A stretch of 24,078 nt of DNA from a virus. Below the pieces are notes generated by a model. It worked only from the letters and a program-made list of their open reading frames with translations, made no database searches and was not told the DNA's origin. The position numbers and the translations under genes are program-made. Positions 7,789-15,523 of this stretch are shown one piece after another (within the stretch, counting starts at the first letter, position 1; every line of letters starts with the position of its first letter). The stretch covers positions 1 to 24,078 of the IMG/VR virus record IMGVR_UViG_3300049812_000109; one strand, 5' to 3'.

Positions 7789-9120
7789 TTAATTTATAAA
7801 TCTGTTTCCTGTCCAAATAAACCTTTGTACTTTATTAGGAATATTAGGAACAGCATATTCAAAAACTGTTCCCTTAGCTATCCTATTATTATAGGCATAT
7901 GCACGTAATTTTTTTAATTGTTCAACAGCTAAAGAACTATTTTCAGGTATGTTAGTTATGTTACCAATTATACTTGTGGTCTCTGTTTTTGGCACGTACT
8001 TTTTAAAAGTATCATCATCTTGGTCATCTATACTCTCAAGATATTTAACACGTGTTTCATCTTTATACGTTTTTCTTTCTTGAAGCTGTTTAAACTTTTC
8101 TGCTTTTATAGCATCAAATAAGATAGGTTCATCAGCAGGACTAATACTTCTGTATTTCATCTCTAATGCTTTTATGACATTATCCTGTGTATTAAAAAAG
8201 TCTGCTTCATTTCCATCAAACAAAACTTTTATTTCATCACCTACAGATTTAATTAATCCACTCTTTTTTAAGGCATCATCACTTTTTCTTTTTATGAGAG
8301 TGCTTATAGTTTCTTTACTAAATAAAGATTTTTTATCACCTGTGCTGTCATTATCCTTTTTCTTAGACTCTAAGTGCTTCTGTAAATATTTGTCTGCTCT
8401 TTGTGACAAATCTGCCTTTTTTGCAGGGTCAGTTTCATAGTCTGCAGCCATTTCTAATTTTACATAAGCCTCTTGAAAAGAGGATGCATCATCTATTTGA
8501 TTTTTCTTTTTATAATCTTTTGCTTCTAAAAATTGATTAAAATCTATGGTTGCAGGTGGTACAAAACTACTATCAAATTTTCTAGTTTCAGGCAATGGTG
8601 CTGTAGCATCTGTTTGTTTCATTATCTGTTCCCCTATTTTTGGTTTAAATAATGCACCATACAAACCACTTGCAACATCACTGTCTTTAGCAGGTAAAGG
8701 TTTAATTTCTTTAACTGAGCCATCAATAAAATTATTTAAAAAGTCTGATGGACTAACTCCTTCAGGAGCATTAACACTTGCAAATTCTATAGCCTTGTTA
8801 ATATCAAAATCATCTCCTAAAGCTCTTTGACTTTTCATAGCCACATCATAAAATTTATTAGCATCTGTAATATTGTTACCTGCAGCTTGATACATTTGTA
8901 TGGCTTTAGTTGTATCGTTGCCCACTAAACTAGCCAACTTCATAATACTGTCTCTCAACTCATCTTTTTCTTTATCTTGTCTCTCTAAAGCTGTTCGTCT
9001 ACGAGTAACACGATACTGTGCCATACCATCAATTCTCTCTTGGGTACGTTCCATACTCTTCTTTAAATTTTCATCTACACTCTTAGCTAACCCTGTTGCA
9101 AATCCTGCGATAAAACTCAT
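7789..9120 (-). CDS. Probable internal virion protein, 443 aa
   Basis: A 443-aa, charged, largely helical protein. It starts MSFIAGFATGLAKSVDENLK, a Gly/Ala-rich amphipathic N-terminus, followed by a coiled-coil-like Arg/Glu/Lys segment (about 22-65). The middle (about 205-300) is Lys- and Asp-rich with KK pairs. The last 60 residues (IPENSSLAVEQLKKLRAYAY onward to FIWTGNRFIN) look like a small folded domain. No catalytic motif is visible. The start codon overlaps the preceding stop (ATGA, 9117-9120), so it is translationally coupled to the 179-aa gene. It is followed after 9 bases by the 1248-aa gene. Small amphipathic N-terminus, helical body and this neighbourhood fit a podovirus ejection protein, but that is inference by position. 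Confidence 0.72.
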   Translation of the reverse strand: MSFIAGFATGLAKSVDENLKKSMERTQERIDGMAQYRVTRRRTALERQDKEKDELRDSIMKLASLVGNDTTKAIQMYQAAGNNITDANKFYDVAMKSQRALGDDFDINKAIEFASVNAPEGVSPSDFLNNFIDGSVKEIKPLPAKDSDVASGLYGALFKPKIGEQIMKQTDATAPLPETRKFDSSFVPPATIDFNQFLEAKDYKKKNQIDDASSFQEAYVKLEMAADYETDPAKKADLSQRADKYLQKHLESKKKDNDSTGDKKSLFSKETISTLIKRKSDDALKKSGLIKSVGDEIKVLFDGNEADFFNTQDNVIKALEMKYRSISPADEPILFDAIKAEKFKQLQERKTYKDETRVKYLESIDDQDDDTFKKYVPKTETTSIIGNITNIPENSSLAVEQLKKLRAYAYNNRIAKGTVFEYAVPNIPNKVQRFIWTGNRFIN

Positions 9121-9656
9121 TGTTCTCTCCTAGTCATTAATCCCATAGGCTCTTCTTGCAAAATTTCTTGAGGCATTTCCATAGACTCTTCTTCATTTAT
9201 ATTTTTTTCATCCTCATCATACAACATACCTTCTTTTTGATTCATCTTTGTTTCTAACTCTGCTCTTACACTTTTTAATAATGTATCTCTTGTTTTGCCT
9301 TTGTTTGGATTCTCCATACCACTGTCATACTTGACACCTGAACTTTCACCCACAAGCATAATCATTTCCATAATGAAAGGCATGACTAGCATACCTATGT
9401 CAACACTATGAACACCATCCATAACACTGCCTAGCTGTATTGTGTTGGCTAATGTTGTAACAGGCACACCCATCTCTAGCACGTCTACAAGTTGGTCAGT
9501 AAATTCTTCAGAAGACATTCTTTCTAGATAATATTCTATTGTTTCATCTACTGTTGAATATTGTGGTGGGTTTAACCAAGGTCTTCCATTTACTTCTGCT
9601 GTTAATGATTGACCTGCAATAGGACCATCAAGCAGTGGTTGATTCAGTTCCGTCAT
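9117..9656 (-). CDS. Conserved-type virion-block protein, 179 aa
   Basis: A 179-aa acidic protein. Residues about 12-30 (IAGQSLTAEVNGRPWLNPPQ) have a 'GQSLT...PW..PP' pattern that I associate with conserved marine-phage structural-block proteins, without a known function. Next comes a helix-rich region (DETIEYYLERM) and a hydrophobic stretch at about 85-100 (DIGMLVMPFIMEMIMLVG), Met-rich and possibly a buried helix rather than a membrane span. The C-terminal 40 residues are Glu/Met-rich and probably disordered. The gene overlaps the 77-aa gene by 29 bases upstream and the 443-aa gene by 4 bases downstream. It could be an adaptor or chaperone for the neighbouring internal proteins (inference). 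Confidence 0.75.
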   Translation of the reverse strand: MTELNQPLLDGPIAGQSLTAEVNGRPWLNPPQYSTVDETIEYYLERMSSEEFTDQLVDVLEMGVPVTTLANTIQLGSVMDGVHSVDIGMLVMPFIMEMIMLVGESSGVKYDSGMENPNKGKTRDTLLKSVRAELETKMNQKEGMLYDEDEKNINEEESMEMPQEILQEEPMGLMTRREQ

Positions 9657-9861
9657 TTTCTCTTATCTCTTGTATTTTTCTACGCAATATAGATACGTGT
9701 TTAGCTACACGTTCTGATGGGTTATCTACCCCTGATTCTTTTCTAGCTTTGTCAGGTTGACTACGAGCTAATAATCCACGTGTGGCTTTGACATCTGTAT
9801 CCTCACCCTCTTCTACTTTTAAGTTTCTGTATAATCTAATTGCAGGATTAATTTCAGGCAT
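9628..9861 (-). CDS. Small charged protein, 77 aa
   Basis: A 77-aa hydrophilic protein, Arg/Lys- and Glu-rich, with a C-terminal helix (VAKHVSILRRKIQEIREND). It begins MPEINPAIRLYRNLK; the ATG (9859-9861) overlaps the last 8 bases of the 1167-aa gene. Its own end overlaps the 179-aa gene by 29 bases. The double overlap and in-line orientation support coding. No domain is recognised. It may be a small partner of the adjacent large virion proteins, but nothing in the sequence proves it. Confidence 0.65.
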   Translation of the reverse strand: MPEINPAIRLYRNLKVEEGEDTDVKATRGLLARSQPDKARKESGVDNPSERVAKHVSILRRKIQEIRENDGTESTTA

Positions 9862-12800
9862 AAGACACTAACCTTTCATTGTTTATCACAAAGTCCATAA
9901 ACTTTTTAGTAAGCCATTTTAGTTTAGGCTTGTTACTTATATAACTAGCATATGCTTTTCCATGCTTTTCATATAATTTGTTAAACCATTTAGGTGCTTT
10001 ATACTTTATCCACATACGGAATACAAACCAACTAGGATTGCCTTTTCCATATACCTCTCTTGCTACCCAACAAAAAGATGATGCTATATAAGCACTACCT
10101 AATGTACCAATCAAACTACCAATGGCACTACCTGCAGAAGTTTCAGCACCACGTTTGGCTACTTCACTTTGCGTATCAGCATTTAGGTTAGCAATAGACA
10201 TATCAGCATATCTGTTAAGTTCATTTTCAGCAGATGTCCATGCCCATTCCATAGTATCAGAATAGTATTGCCACAAATTATTATAAGCTAGATTTGATAT
10301 GCCCAATAAATTGTTAGCATTTAATTCGTTAATTCTGTTAGTTGTAGCAGTATCAGCAGTCGCTATCTGTCTTCTCCACTGTGCATTGTTTTGGTCAATC
10401 ACTAATCTATTCTGTGCATTAAAAGTATCTCTTTGATTGTTTAACTCTGCGTTAAATCTTTCTAATACGTTTCTCTGTCCTGCATTATATTGTGATTGTG
10501 CGTTTGCTTGTGTCGCATTAAACTGTCCTGCTTGTGTAATTAAGTTAGCAAAGAATTGGTCTACTTGATTTTGACTAGAAGCATTAAATTGTCTACTTGC
10601 ATTTTGAGCAGCTTGGTCTGTAAACAAACTTTGTACTCTTTGTTGTGCCTTAAACAATTCTACTTGCTGTTGATTGCTTAAATTAGCCATGTCTTGTTGT
10701 AAGAATGTTTGTGCATTTTGTACTGCAGCCTGTTGTCTGTTGTTTAAATTAGATAAATCCATATTTGCTAGTGCAGATGCTTCAGCTATAACCAAAGCCT
10801 GATTATTAGATAGATTTTGTAGATTCATAGTATTAGCTATACGACTATTCTCTAAAGCTATCTGTTGGTCTGCATTAAAGTTTGTATTAGCTACGTCTGC
10901 TATTCTAGAAGCATTCTGTACTCTAGCTTGGAAGGCTTGGTCAAATTCCTGACCTATAAATGTGGCTCTTTGTTGAGCAGATAACATAGCACGTTGTTGT
11001 CTATTAGACAAGTTTTGTGCTTCAAATGAAGCTACAGTCCTAGCATCTGCCTGTGCTATAGGTAAGGCTGATTCTAATGCACCTTGCACCATTGCTTGAG
11101 CAGCAATAGAAGAAGCACCCAAACCTCTTTGTTGCATAACTGATTGTACACTCCTAAGAGCACCTGCTGCCCATGCAGGGGGATTGGTGGCATCAAAGTT
11201 AGCATATAGAGATGCGAGTTGCCCTTGAACAGTTGCCTTCTCACTTGGACTAGCTGTTGCTGCCTGTATCTGTTCAGTAAATGCTGATGCTGTTTGAGCA
11301 TTAGCTACACCACTAACCAACTCTCCTGATTGTATCTGTCTTTGTACAGGATTATTTAATAAAGTAGCATTACCTTGAGCAGCTTGTAAGTTACCAACAC
11401 TTGATGCAGTTTGTTGTGCTGCAGTTATTTGAGCACGTTGGTCTGCAGGATTTGTTTGGGCAGCCTGTGTAGCATTTAAAGTTGTATTAATAGCGTCTGT
11501 AGTTCCTACAGGATACATCAAATTAGCATCGGTGGCTACCGGAAGTTTTGCCATTGTTGTTGTGGCTTGTGCTGTTGGTACAGCAACACTACCTGATACT
11601 TGTCCTTGGTCAGTAGGTATAAATTGACCTTGCTCCTGACCTATGCCAACACCTTGTATTTCTGTGCCTTGAGGTAACCCCGGTGAAGATAGTCTTTGTG
11701 CCGTTACATCTGTTATATCAGAATCACTTGATATTGATTGTGTTGGTATTGGTTGAGTTCCTAATCTTGTGGTCATTGCACCTCCTGTAATTGGATTTTG
11801 TCTATCAGCAGGTTTTATATTATCATCTGATGGAGGATTGTTTGGGTCAATAAGTAATCTATCTTGCGTAAACATAGGAGGGTTATTACCAAGACTTTTT
11901 CGTATTCTATTGGCATTTTGTATTATAGATTCCTTGCCTGTTCTTTTTAAATAAGCCTCATATGCCTTTTCTGCACCACCAGTGGGGTCTTGTTGGGATG
12001 TTGGACCAAAGTATTTACTGAAACCACTTGCAGGCATACTAACCATACTTTCATTTTCTAAATAATATCTATACTCTGGTGAGTCATAGTAGGCAGAATC
12101 TATAGGCTGTAAACCTATTCCTACCAATCTATTATTTCGTTCTTGTAATCCTTGTTTTGCACTAGTTATGCTTCTAGCTATATCTTCAGGTCCTCTACCA
12201 AACCTTTCTCCAAATGCTAATCTTTCATCTCCGTATTTTGCTGCCTCGTCTATTCTTTCTTGTCTCTGTTGTAAGCTCTCTTGTATTCTTTGTTGCTTAA
12301 ACGCATTTAAATCAGCTATTCTAGGTGGCATACCTATACGAACATTACTGCCCGGTTTAGTATAATATATATAACCACGTTCATCAGGTGCATTTTCAAC
12401 ATAACCTGAAGCCTCTAACGTTTTTCTTCTTTCTTCTGTCTGCCTAACCTGTTCATCTACTTGATTTGCTATATAGTTACGATAACTTTCTTCTGTAGGA
12501 TAAAGTTTAAGAGGACTGATATTTGGCTCAAAAGGTGGTATAAATTTAGTGCCATCATTAGTTTTGTAATTGGTGTCAATATAGGATTGTGGTAGACCAA
12601 AGTTATTTGCTCTTTTTCTTTCTTCTTCTGCTTGTTGTCTTTGTCGTTCTCTGTCCTGATATGTTAATAATGTCGTTGGACCACTACCACCACCTACATC
12701 AGCAGTAACAGTTCCTGTAAATTTTCCTTTTTGAGCCTCTCTAAATCCCGGTGATATGGTTGACATATCCTCCATATTCCGACCATATTCATCAAGTCCA

Positions 12801-13357
12801 AGCATTTCATTTCTTGGGTCTTTAACAAAAGTAGAATAGTCACCACCCCCTAACCCGGGTTGAATACTTATACCTTGTTGAAATTTTAAAGGACCATCTG
12901 CAGGTAGTCCTGTGGGAGTGTCCACTTGTTGTGGCATAGGCTGAAAGTCAGCTATAGGAAATTGTTCCATATCTGAAGGTCTACCTACAGGAGCACCACC
13001 AAATGCTACATCACCACCTACAGGAACATTAAAAGGTCTTCGGTCAGGTTGCGTATAACTAACATCAGTAACACCTGCTCTTTCGGCAATCATAGAGTTG
13101 CCATATTGTTGTCCATCAGGACCATATACAACTGCTTGTGTACCAACTTGAAATGGATTAAACCCACCCTGTTGAAAGTTACGTACCACACCACCCTCTG
13201 CCATCTTTCGTGCAGCATCTTCATAGACAATCATCTGTCTTTGCTTTTCAGGGTTTTGTTGCAGGTAGCTATCAAAGTTTACCATGTCACCACTGTAACC
13301 AAGCCTATTAGCTATCTTCTGCATTCCTTGTGGCTTAAAGCCTGTGAACATTGCCAT
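9854..13357 (-). CDS. Large repeat-rich virion protein, 1167 aa
   Basis: A 1167-aa protein in four parts. (1) The N-terminus MAMFTGFKPQGMQKIANRLG, then a Gly-rich stretch (KMAEGGVVRNFQQGG), a type common in marine-phage structural genes. (2) A polar, Pro/Gln/Tyr-rich central region to about residue 620. (3) A long Gln/Asn/Ala-rich helical region (about 775-990) with NLSN-x-QQ repeats, likely an extended coiled bundle. (4) A C-terminal module from about 1092 beginning CWVAREVYG and containing APKWFNKLYEKHG, which I recognise as a recurring C-terminus of phage tail or internal proteins. No enzyme motif is seen. Possible roles are an internal/ejection protein or tail component; the former is preferred next to the 443- and 1248-aa genes. 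GGAAG lies before the ATG, inside the end of the 77-aa gene. Confidence 0.78.
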   Translation of the reverse strand: MAMFTGFKPQGMQKIANRLGYSGDMVNFDSYLQQNPEKQRQMIVYEDAARKMAEGGVVRNFQQGGFNPFQVGTQAVVYGPDGQQYGNSMIAERAGVTDVSYTQPDRRPFNVPVGGDVAFGGAPVGRPSDMEQFPIADFQPMPQQVDTPTGLPADGPLKFQQGISIQPGLGGGDYSTFVKDPRNEMLGLDEYGRNMEDMSTISPGFREAQKGKFTGTVTADVGGGSGPTTLLTYQDRERQRQQAEEERKRANNFGLPQSYIDTNYKTNDGTKFIPPFEPNISPLKLYPTEESYRNYIANQVDEQVRQTEERRKTLEASGYVENAPDERGYIYYTKPGSNVRIGMPPRIADLNAFKQQRIQESLQQRQERIDEAAKYGDERLAFGERFGRGPEDIARSITSAKQGLQERNNRLVGIGLQPIDSAYYDSPEYRYYLENESMVSMPASGFSKYFGPTSQQDPTGGAEKAYEAYLKRTGKESIIQNANRIRKSLGNNPPMFTQDRLLIDPNNPPSDDNIKPADRQNPITGGAMTTRLGTQPIPTQSISSDSDITDVTAQRLSSPGLPQGTEIQGVGIGQEQGQFIPTDQGQVSGSVAVPTAQATTTMAKLPVATDANLMYPVGTTDAINTTLNATQAAQTNPADQRAQITAAQQTASSVGNLQAAQGNATLLNNPVQRQIQSGELVSGVANAQTASAFTEQIQAATASPSEKATVQGQLASLYANFDATNPPAWAAGALRSVQSVMQQRGLGASSIAAQAMVQGALESALPIAQADARTVASFEAQNLSNRQQRAMLSAQQRATFIGQEFDQAFQARVQNASRIADVANTNFNADQQIALENSRIANTMNLQNLSNNQALVIAEASALANMDLSNLNNRQQAAVQNAQTFLQQDMANLSNQQQVELFKAQQRVQSLFTDQAAQNASRQFNASSQNQVDQFFANLITQAGQFNATQANAQSQYNAGQRNVLERFNAELNNQRDTFNAQNRLVIDQNNAQWRRQIATADTATTNRINELNANNLLGISNLAYNNLWQYYSDTMEWAWTSAENELNRYADMSIANLNADTQSEVAKRGAETSAGSAIGSLIGTLGSAYIASSFCWVAREVYGKGNPSWFVFRMWIKYKAPKWFNKLYEKHGKAYASYISNKPKLKWLTKKFMDFVINNERLVSYA
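10380..11030 (-). repeat. NLSN-type Gln/Asn/Ala-rich helical repeats inside the 1167-aa gene
   Basis: Translated, this stretch holds recurring short units: NLSNRQQ, NLSNNQ, LNNRQQ, NLSNQQQ, then FNASSQNQ, FNATQANAQ, YNAGQRN, FNAELNNQ and FNAQNR. They are spaced roughly 20-25 residues apart with alternating Ala and Gln. The pattern suggests a long amphipathic helix grown by internal duplication. At DNA level the copies have diverged, so this is a protein repeat rather than an exact DNA repeat. Confidence 0.7.
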
Positions 13358-13358
13358 G

Positions 13359-13592
13359 TTATCTACTTCCCATCAGTATCTTATCCAACTTATCTTCTAA
13401 TCTTTTGAGTGCATCCATAAGATTGTGCATATCATCTTTCACATCATCCTTACGTGCATAATCTTCTCGTGTCTTGTTCAAGAGTATCTGTATGCGTTTG
13501 ACCTCTTGGAACATCTTGTTAAATGCCCAACCGAATGGTACAACGACCATAGTCAGGATTATGTTCCAGAATAACATTGCATCCATTTCCAT
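13359..13592 (-). CDS. Small membrane protein with coiled-coil tail (holin candidate)
   Basis: A 77-aa protein with an N-terminal membrane segment (about 6-25, FWNIILTMVVVPFGWAF), then a basic stretch and a long charged helix with heptad-like spacing (VKRIQILLNK...MHNLMDALKRLEDKLDKIL). One membrane helix with a cytoplasmic coiled coil and a position within the late genes is compatible with a holin or another lysis accessory. No endolysin is visible in the window to confirm it. The gene ends one base before the ATG of the 1167-aa gene and lies 9 bases after the 99-aa gene. Alternatives are a virion membrane-anchor or a superinfection factor. Confidence 0.7.
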   Translation of the reverse strand: MEMDAMLFWNIILTMVVVPFGWAFNKMFQEVKRIQILLNKTREDYARKDDVKDDMHNLMDALKRLEDKLDKILMGSR

Positions 13593-13601
13593 AGTTACTA
13601 C

Positions 13602-13901
13602 CTAACCTATGCTACTCGCATCATCTCTTTGTTTGCGTGTCTGATAATCACTTCTCGCAGTTACAAGTGCAACAAAGTCTGCTTGGTTACTTGGTATTGC
13701 ATCTGTGAAGCTACTGTCGTTCATTAACTTTGTAGTCCACTCTTGTTGCATACGTTTCCAACAGTTGTTTAACTTGCCTGTTATTGCACCATCAATCCAT
13801 GCATCTACACCTGCATTGTCTGATACATCATTGTATAAATCATTAGACAGAATCTTTTGTTGTAAATCTGTTAATGTTATTGTCTTTGTGTGATTTGCCA
13901 T
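13602..13901 (-). CDS. Conserved-type small late protein, 99 aa
   Basis: A 99-aa soluble, helical protein starting MANHTKTITLTDLQQKIL. The core contains AWIDGAITGKLNNCWKRM and SNQADFVALVTARSDYQTR, features I associate with small marine-phage proteins next to fibre genes. No catalytic or membrane motif is seen. It has a strong ribosome binding site, AAAGGAGA, about 6 bases before ATG (13899-13901), in a context almost the same as two other small late genes in this window. A 39-base gap separates it from the C1q-tipped fibre gene upstream. A fibre-assembly or virion role is plausible from position only. Confidence 0.78.
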   Translation of the reverse strand: MANHTKTITLTDLQQKILSNDLYNDVSDNAGVDAWIDGAITGKLNNCWKRMQQEWTTKLMNDSSFTDAIPSNQADFVALVTARSDYQTRKQRDDASSIG

Positions 13902-13940
13902 TTTTAATCTCCTTTATGATTGAGTTGTTTCACTCTTGGC

Positions 13941-15062
13941 TTATGCTACTAAGTAGCCTGAAAATGATGCTTCTACAGTACCTATAGTTGACTGACTTGC
14001 ACCACCACTTTGACTCCACTTAACAAACGCAGTATCACTTGCATCCATATCTGCTAATACATTTATATTAAATGTCCAAAATGCTGGGTCACCACTCAAG
14101 CCACCTAAATCAAAAATAGTTTCATAATTTCTATTACTTGTAGTAAGAAAAAGTCTAATATAAGTAGCGGCAGTATCTAGAGTACCTGCTCTAACTGTGA
14201 CATCTAATTGATACCTTCCTGTTATTGGAGCAGTAAATATATAATTACTATTATTATAATCTGCATTTTGGTCAAATACTTCTGTTCCAAAAGCTATAGT
14301 GGCATCACTAGCAATACTAGTTTGTGAGCTACTAGGTCTAGCCATAAAAGCAGGTTGAAGTGGTTTGGTTACAGCACCAGTAGAATCAATTTTTAAACTA
14401 GCTCCTGCTGAAGTAGCTAATGTCATGTTATTATCATTATGTCCATATTGAATGTAAGCTGTCATAGAATCTTGTTCAGCATCATTGAATCCTATATAAC
14501 CAGAACTGTCATTTCCTGAATATATTGTTAATCCTCTTCCTCCTGAACCATTACCTATAACTAAATCATCTGCTAAGTTATAATGACCATCAGGATTTGA
14601 ATTACCAATGCCAACTAACCCTGCTCCTGCATCAAGAAAAATACCATGAGTGTTACCATCACTTTCAACACGAAAGTCTAGGTCTATGCTATCTTCATTA
14701 AAAACTGCTTCGCTTGAAGTAAATTTTAAACGACCTCGTGTATTACCATCAACCATAGTTACTAAATTTAATGCAGAATCTTCTGTGCCATTAGACACAT
14801 CAGTTGCAGTTGCTTCTAGTTGAACTGCTGTTGTTACTTCTGCTGCATCATTATCAAAAAGAAATTGAACACGACCTAATACATCATTGTCAGCAGGACT
14901 TCCACTATCTCTTGTAAATTGTACTACAGGACCTCTATCTCCATCTGCATCAGTTGATGTTAATACTAATTGTGGGTCATTATCAGCAGTGCTTATAGTT
15001 GTACCATCTAATATGGTAGCACCTGCTCCTAATAGTTTTGCTGTATCTGATGCTCTAGTCAT
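13941..15062 (-). CDS. Tail-fibre protein with C1q-like C-terminal domain
   Basis: A 373-aa secreted-structure-type protein without membrane segments. Residues 23-158 form a shaft module (STDAD, SPADNDVLGRVQF, EAVFNE, DFRVESD, VGIGNSNP) shared with the 440-aa fibre gene. After a linker, residues about 237-373 match the C1q/TNF-like pattern: QPAFMARPSSS, then the FTAPITGRYQLDV signature, and the ending SFSGYLVA. C1q domains form compact trimeric knobs, so this end is probably the receptor-binding tip (inference). AAGGAGAA precedes the ATG by 5 bases. Upstream is a 57-aa small gene ending 9 bases away. The N-terminus is short and lacks the long virion-anchoring region of the other fibres, so it may bind another fibre or baseplate protein. 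Confidence 0.82.
   Translation of the reverse strand: MTRASDTAKLLGAGATILDGTTISTADNDPQLVLTSTDADGDRGPVVQFTRDSGSPADNDVLGRVQFLFDNDAAEVTTAVQLEATATDVSNGTEDSALNLVTMVDGNTRGRLKFTSSEAVFNEDSIDLDFRVESDGNTHGIFLDAGAGLVGIGNSNPDGHYNLADDLVIGNGSGGRGLTIYSGNDSSGYIGFNDAEQDSMTAYIQYGHNDNNMTLATSAGASLKIDSTGAVTKPLQPAFMARPSSSQTSIASDATIAFGTEVFDQNADYNNSNYIFTAPITGRYQLDVTVRAGTLDTAATYIRLFLTTSNRNYETIFDLGGLSGDPAFWTFNINVLADMDASDTAFVKWSQSGGASQSTIGTVEASFSGYLVA
14589..14996 (-). repeat. Fibre shaft module, copy in C1q-tipped fibre
   Basis: Residues 23-158 of the 373-aa fibre align with residues 106-241 of the 440-aa fibre. Shared landmarks in the same order are AD(N)-QL-L-STDAD, SPAD-DV-GRV-FL, V-DVS-GTE, EAVFNE, DFRVESD-NT, and VGIG-NSP. 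The two copies are alike enough to be paralogues, but not identical in DNA. Confidence 0.8.
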
Positions 15063-15071
15063 ATCTTCTCC

Positions 15072-15245
15072 TTAACCTGTAAATGCGTCTGCATCTGTTA
15101 TTGCTTTATCAATAACTGTAAAACTCTCTGAACCCCAATCAGTCAATGCCTTTTGATATTTGAGATACCCAACATGACGAATAACATCTTGTTTTTTTTC
15201 ATCATGTGTAAGGTCATGTTTTATACCTCTTGTGATTCTTTCCAC
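15072..15245 (-). CDS. Small hypothetical protein, 57 aa, GTG start
   Basis: A 57-codon frame fills the gap between the 96-aa and 373-aa genes. It starts at GTG (15243-15245), the only usable start after an in-frame TAA, and stops at TAA (15072-15074). The product is soluble and helical: IKHDLTHDEKKQD, then VGYLKYQKALTDWGSE and IDKAITDADAFTG. It overlaps the end of the 96-aa gene by 25 bases and has only a weak ribosome binding site, so translation would depend on coupling. An eight-A run at 15192-15199 lies inside it. Support is the lack of alternative content and the sensible amino-acid pattern. Function unknown. Confidence 0.5.
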   Translation of the reverse strand: MERITRGIKHDLTHDEKKQDVIRHVGYLKYQKALTDWGSESFTVIDKAITDADAFTG

Positions 15246-15511
15246 GTCTTGTAGTTAGCCTTAACAGTGTCTGTCCAAACTGCATTGGCTACTGCTTGTA
15301 CTTCGGTAGCTTCTGAACTTATGTCGGTGTCTGTGTATGTCCACTTACCATCTTCACCTTTTATAGATACAAATGGTCTTACAACGTGTCTTTCTCTTGA
15401 CCTACTAATTTCTTTATCATCTTCTTTGACAACTGTATCTGTTGCAACTTGCACATTCCAACTACCAACTATTTCTATTTTTTCTATTATTGTTTCTTTT
15501 GTTAATGCCAT
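15221..15511 (-). CDS. Small late protein of the fibre cassette, 96 aa
   Basis: A 96-aa protein starting MALTKETIIEKIEIVGSWN, with a mostly beta first half (VQVATDTVVKEDDKEISRS) and a second half containing EVQAVANAVWTDTVKANY. This resembles small proteins regularly found between marine-phage fibre genes (from memory of the type; no search was possible). It has the initiation context GAGGAAATAAAAAATG, nearly identical to that of the 118-aa gene. It sits 12 bases after the 440-aa fibre gene. A virion or fibre-accessory role is likely, but unproven. Confidence 0.75.
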   Translation of the reverse strand: MALTKETIIEKIEIVGSWNVQVATDTVVKEDDKEISRSRERHVVRPFVSIKGEDGKWTYTDTDISSEATEVQAVANAVWTDTVKANYKTWKESQEV

Positions 15512-15523
15512 TTTTTATTTCCT

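Noticed and set aside
9117-9656. GMENPNKGKT in the 179-aa protein as a Walker A loop
   Set aside because: The spacing between the first Gly and GKT is six residues, not four, and no Walker B strand follows; the region is polar and probably disordered.
13902-13940. Promoter or terminator in the gap before the 99-aa gene
   Set aside because: Only a four-pair GAGT/ACTC stem and a poor CATAAA box are present, with no -35 match; just the ribosome binding site is convincing.
15192-15199. Run of eight A (minus strand) in the 57-aa gene as a programmed frameshift site
   Set aside because: The alternative frame closes soon and does not join to a neighbouring domain; no downstream stem or pseudoknot was seen.
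15072-15511. The 96-aa and 57-aa frames as one gene broken by a frameshift
   Set aside because: The 96-aa protein looks complete, and the 57-aa frame has its own start and only a 25-base overlap; separate coupled genes are simpler.
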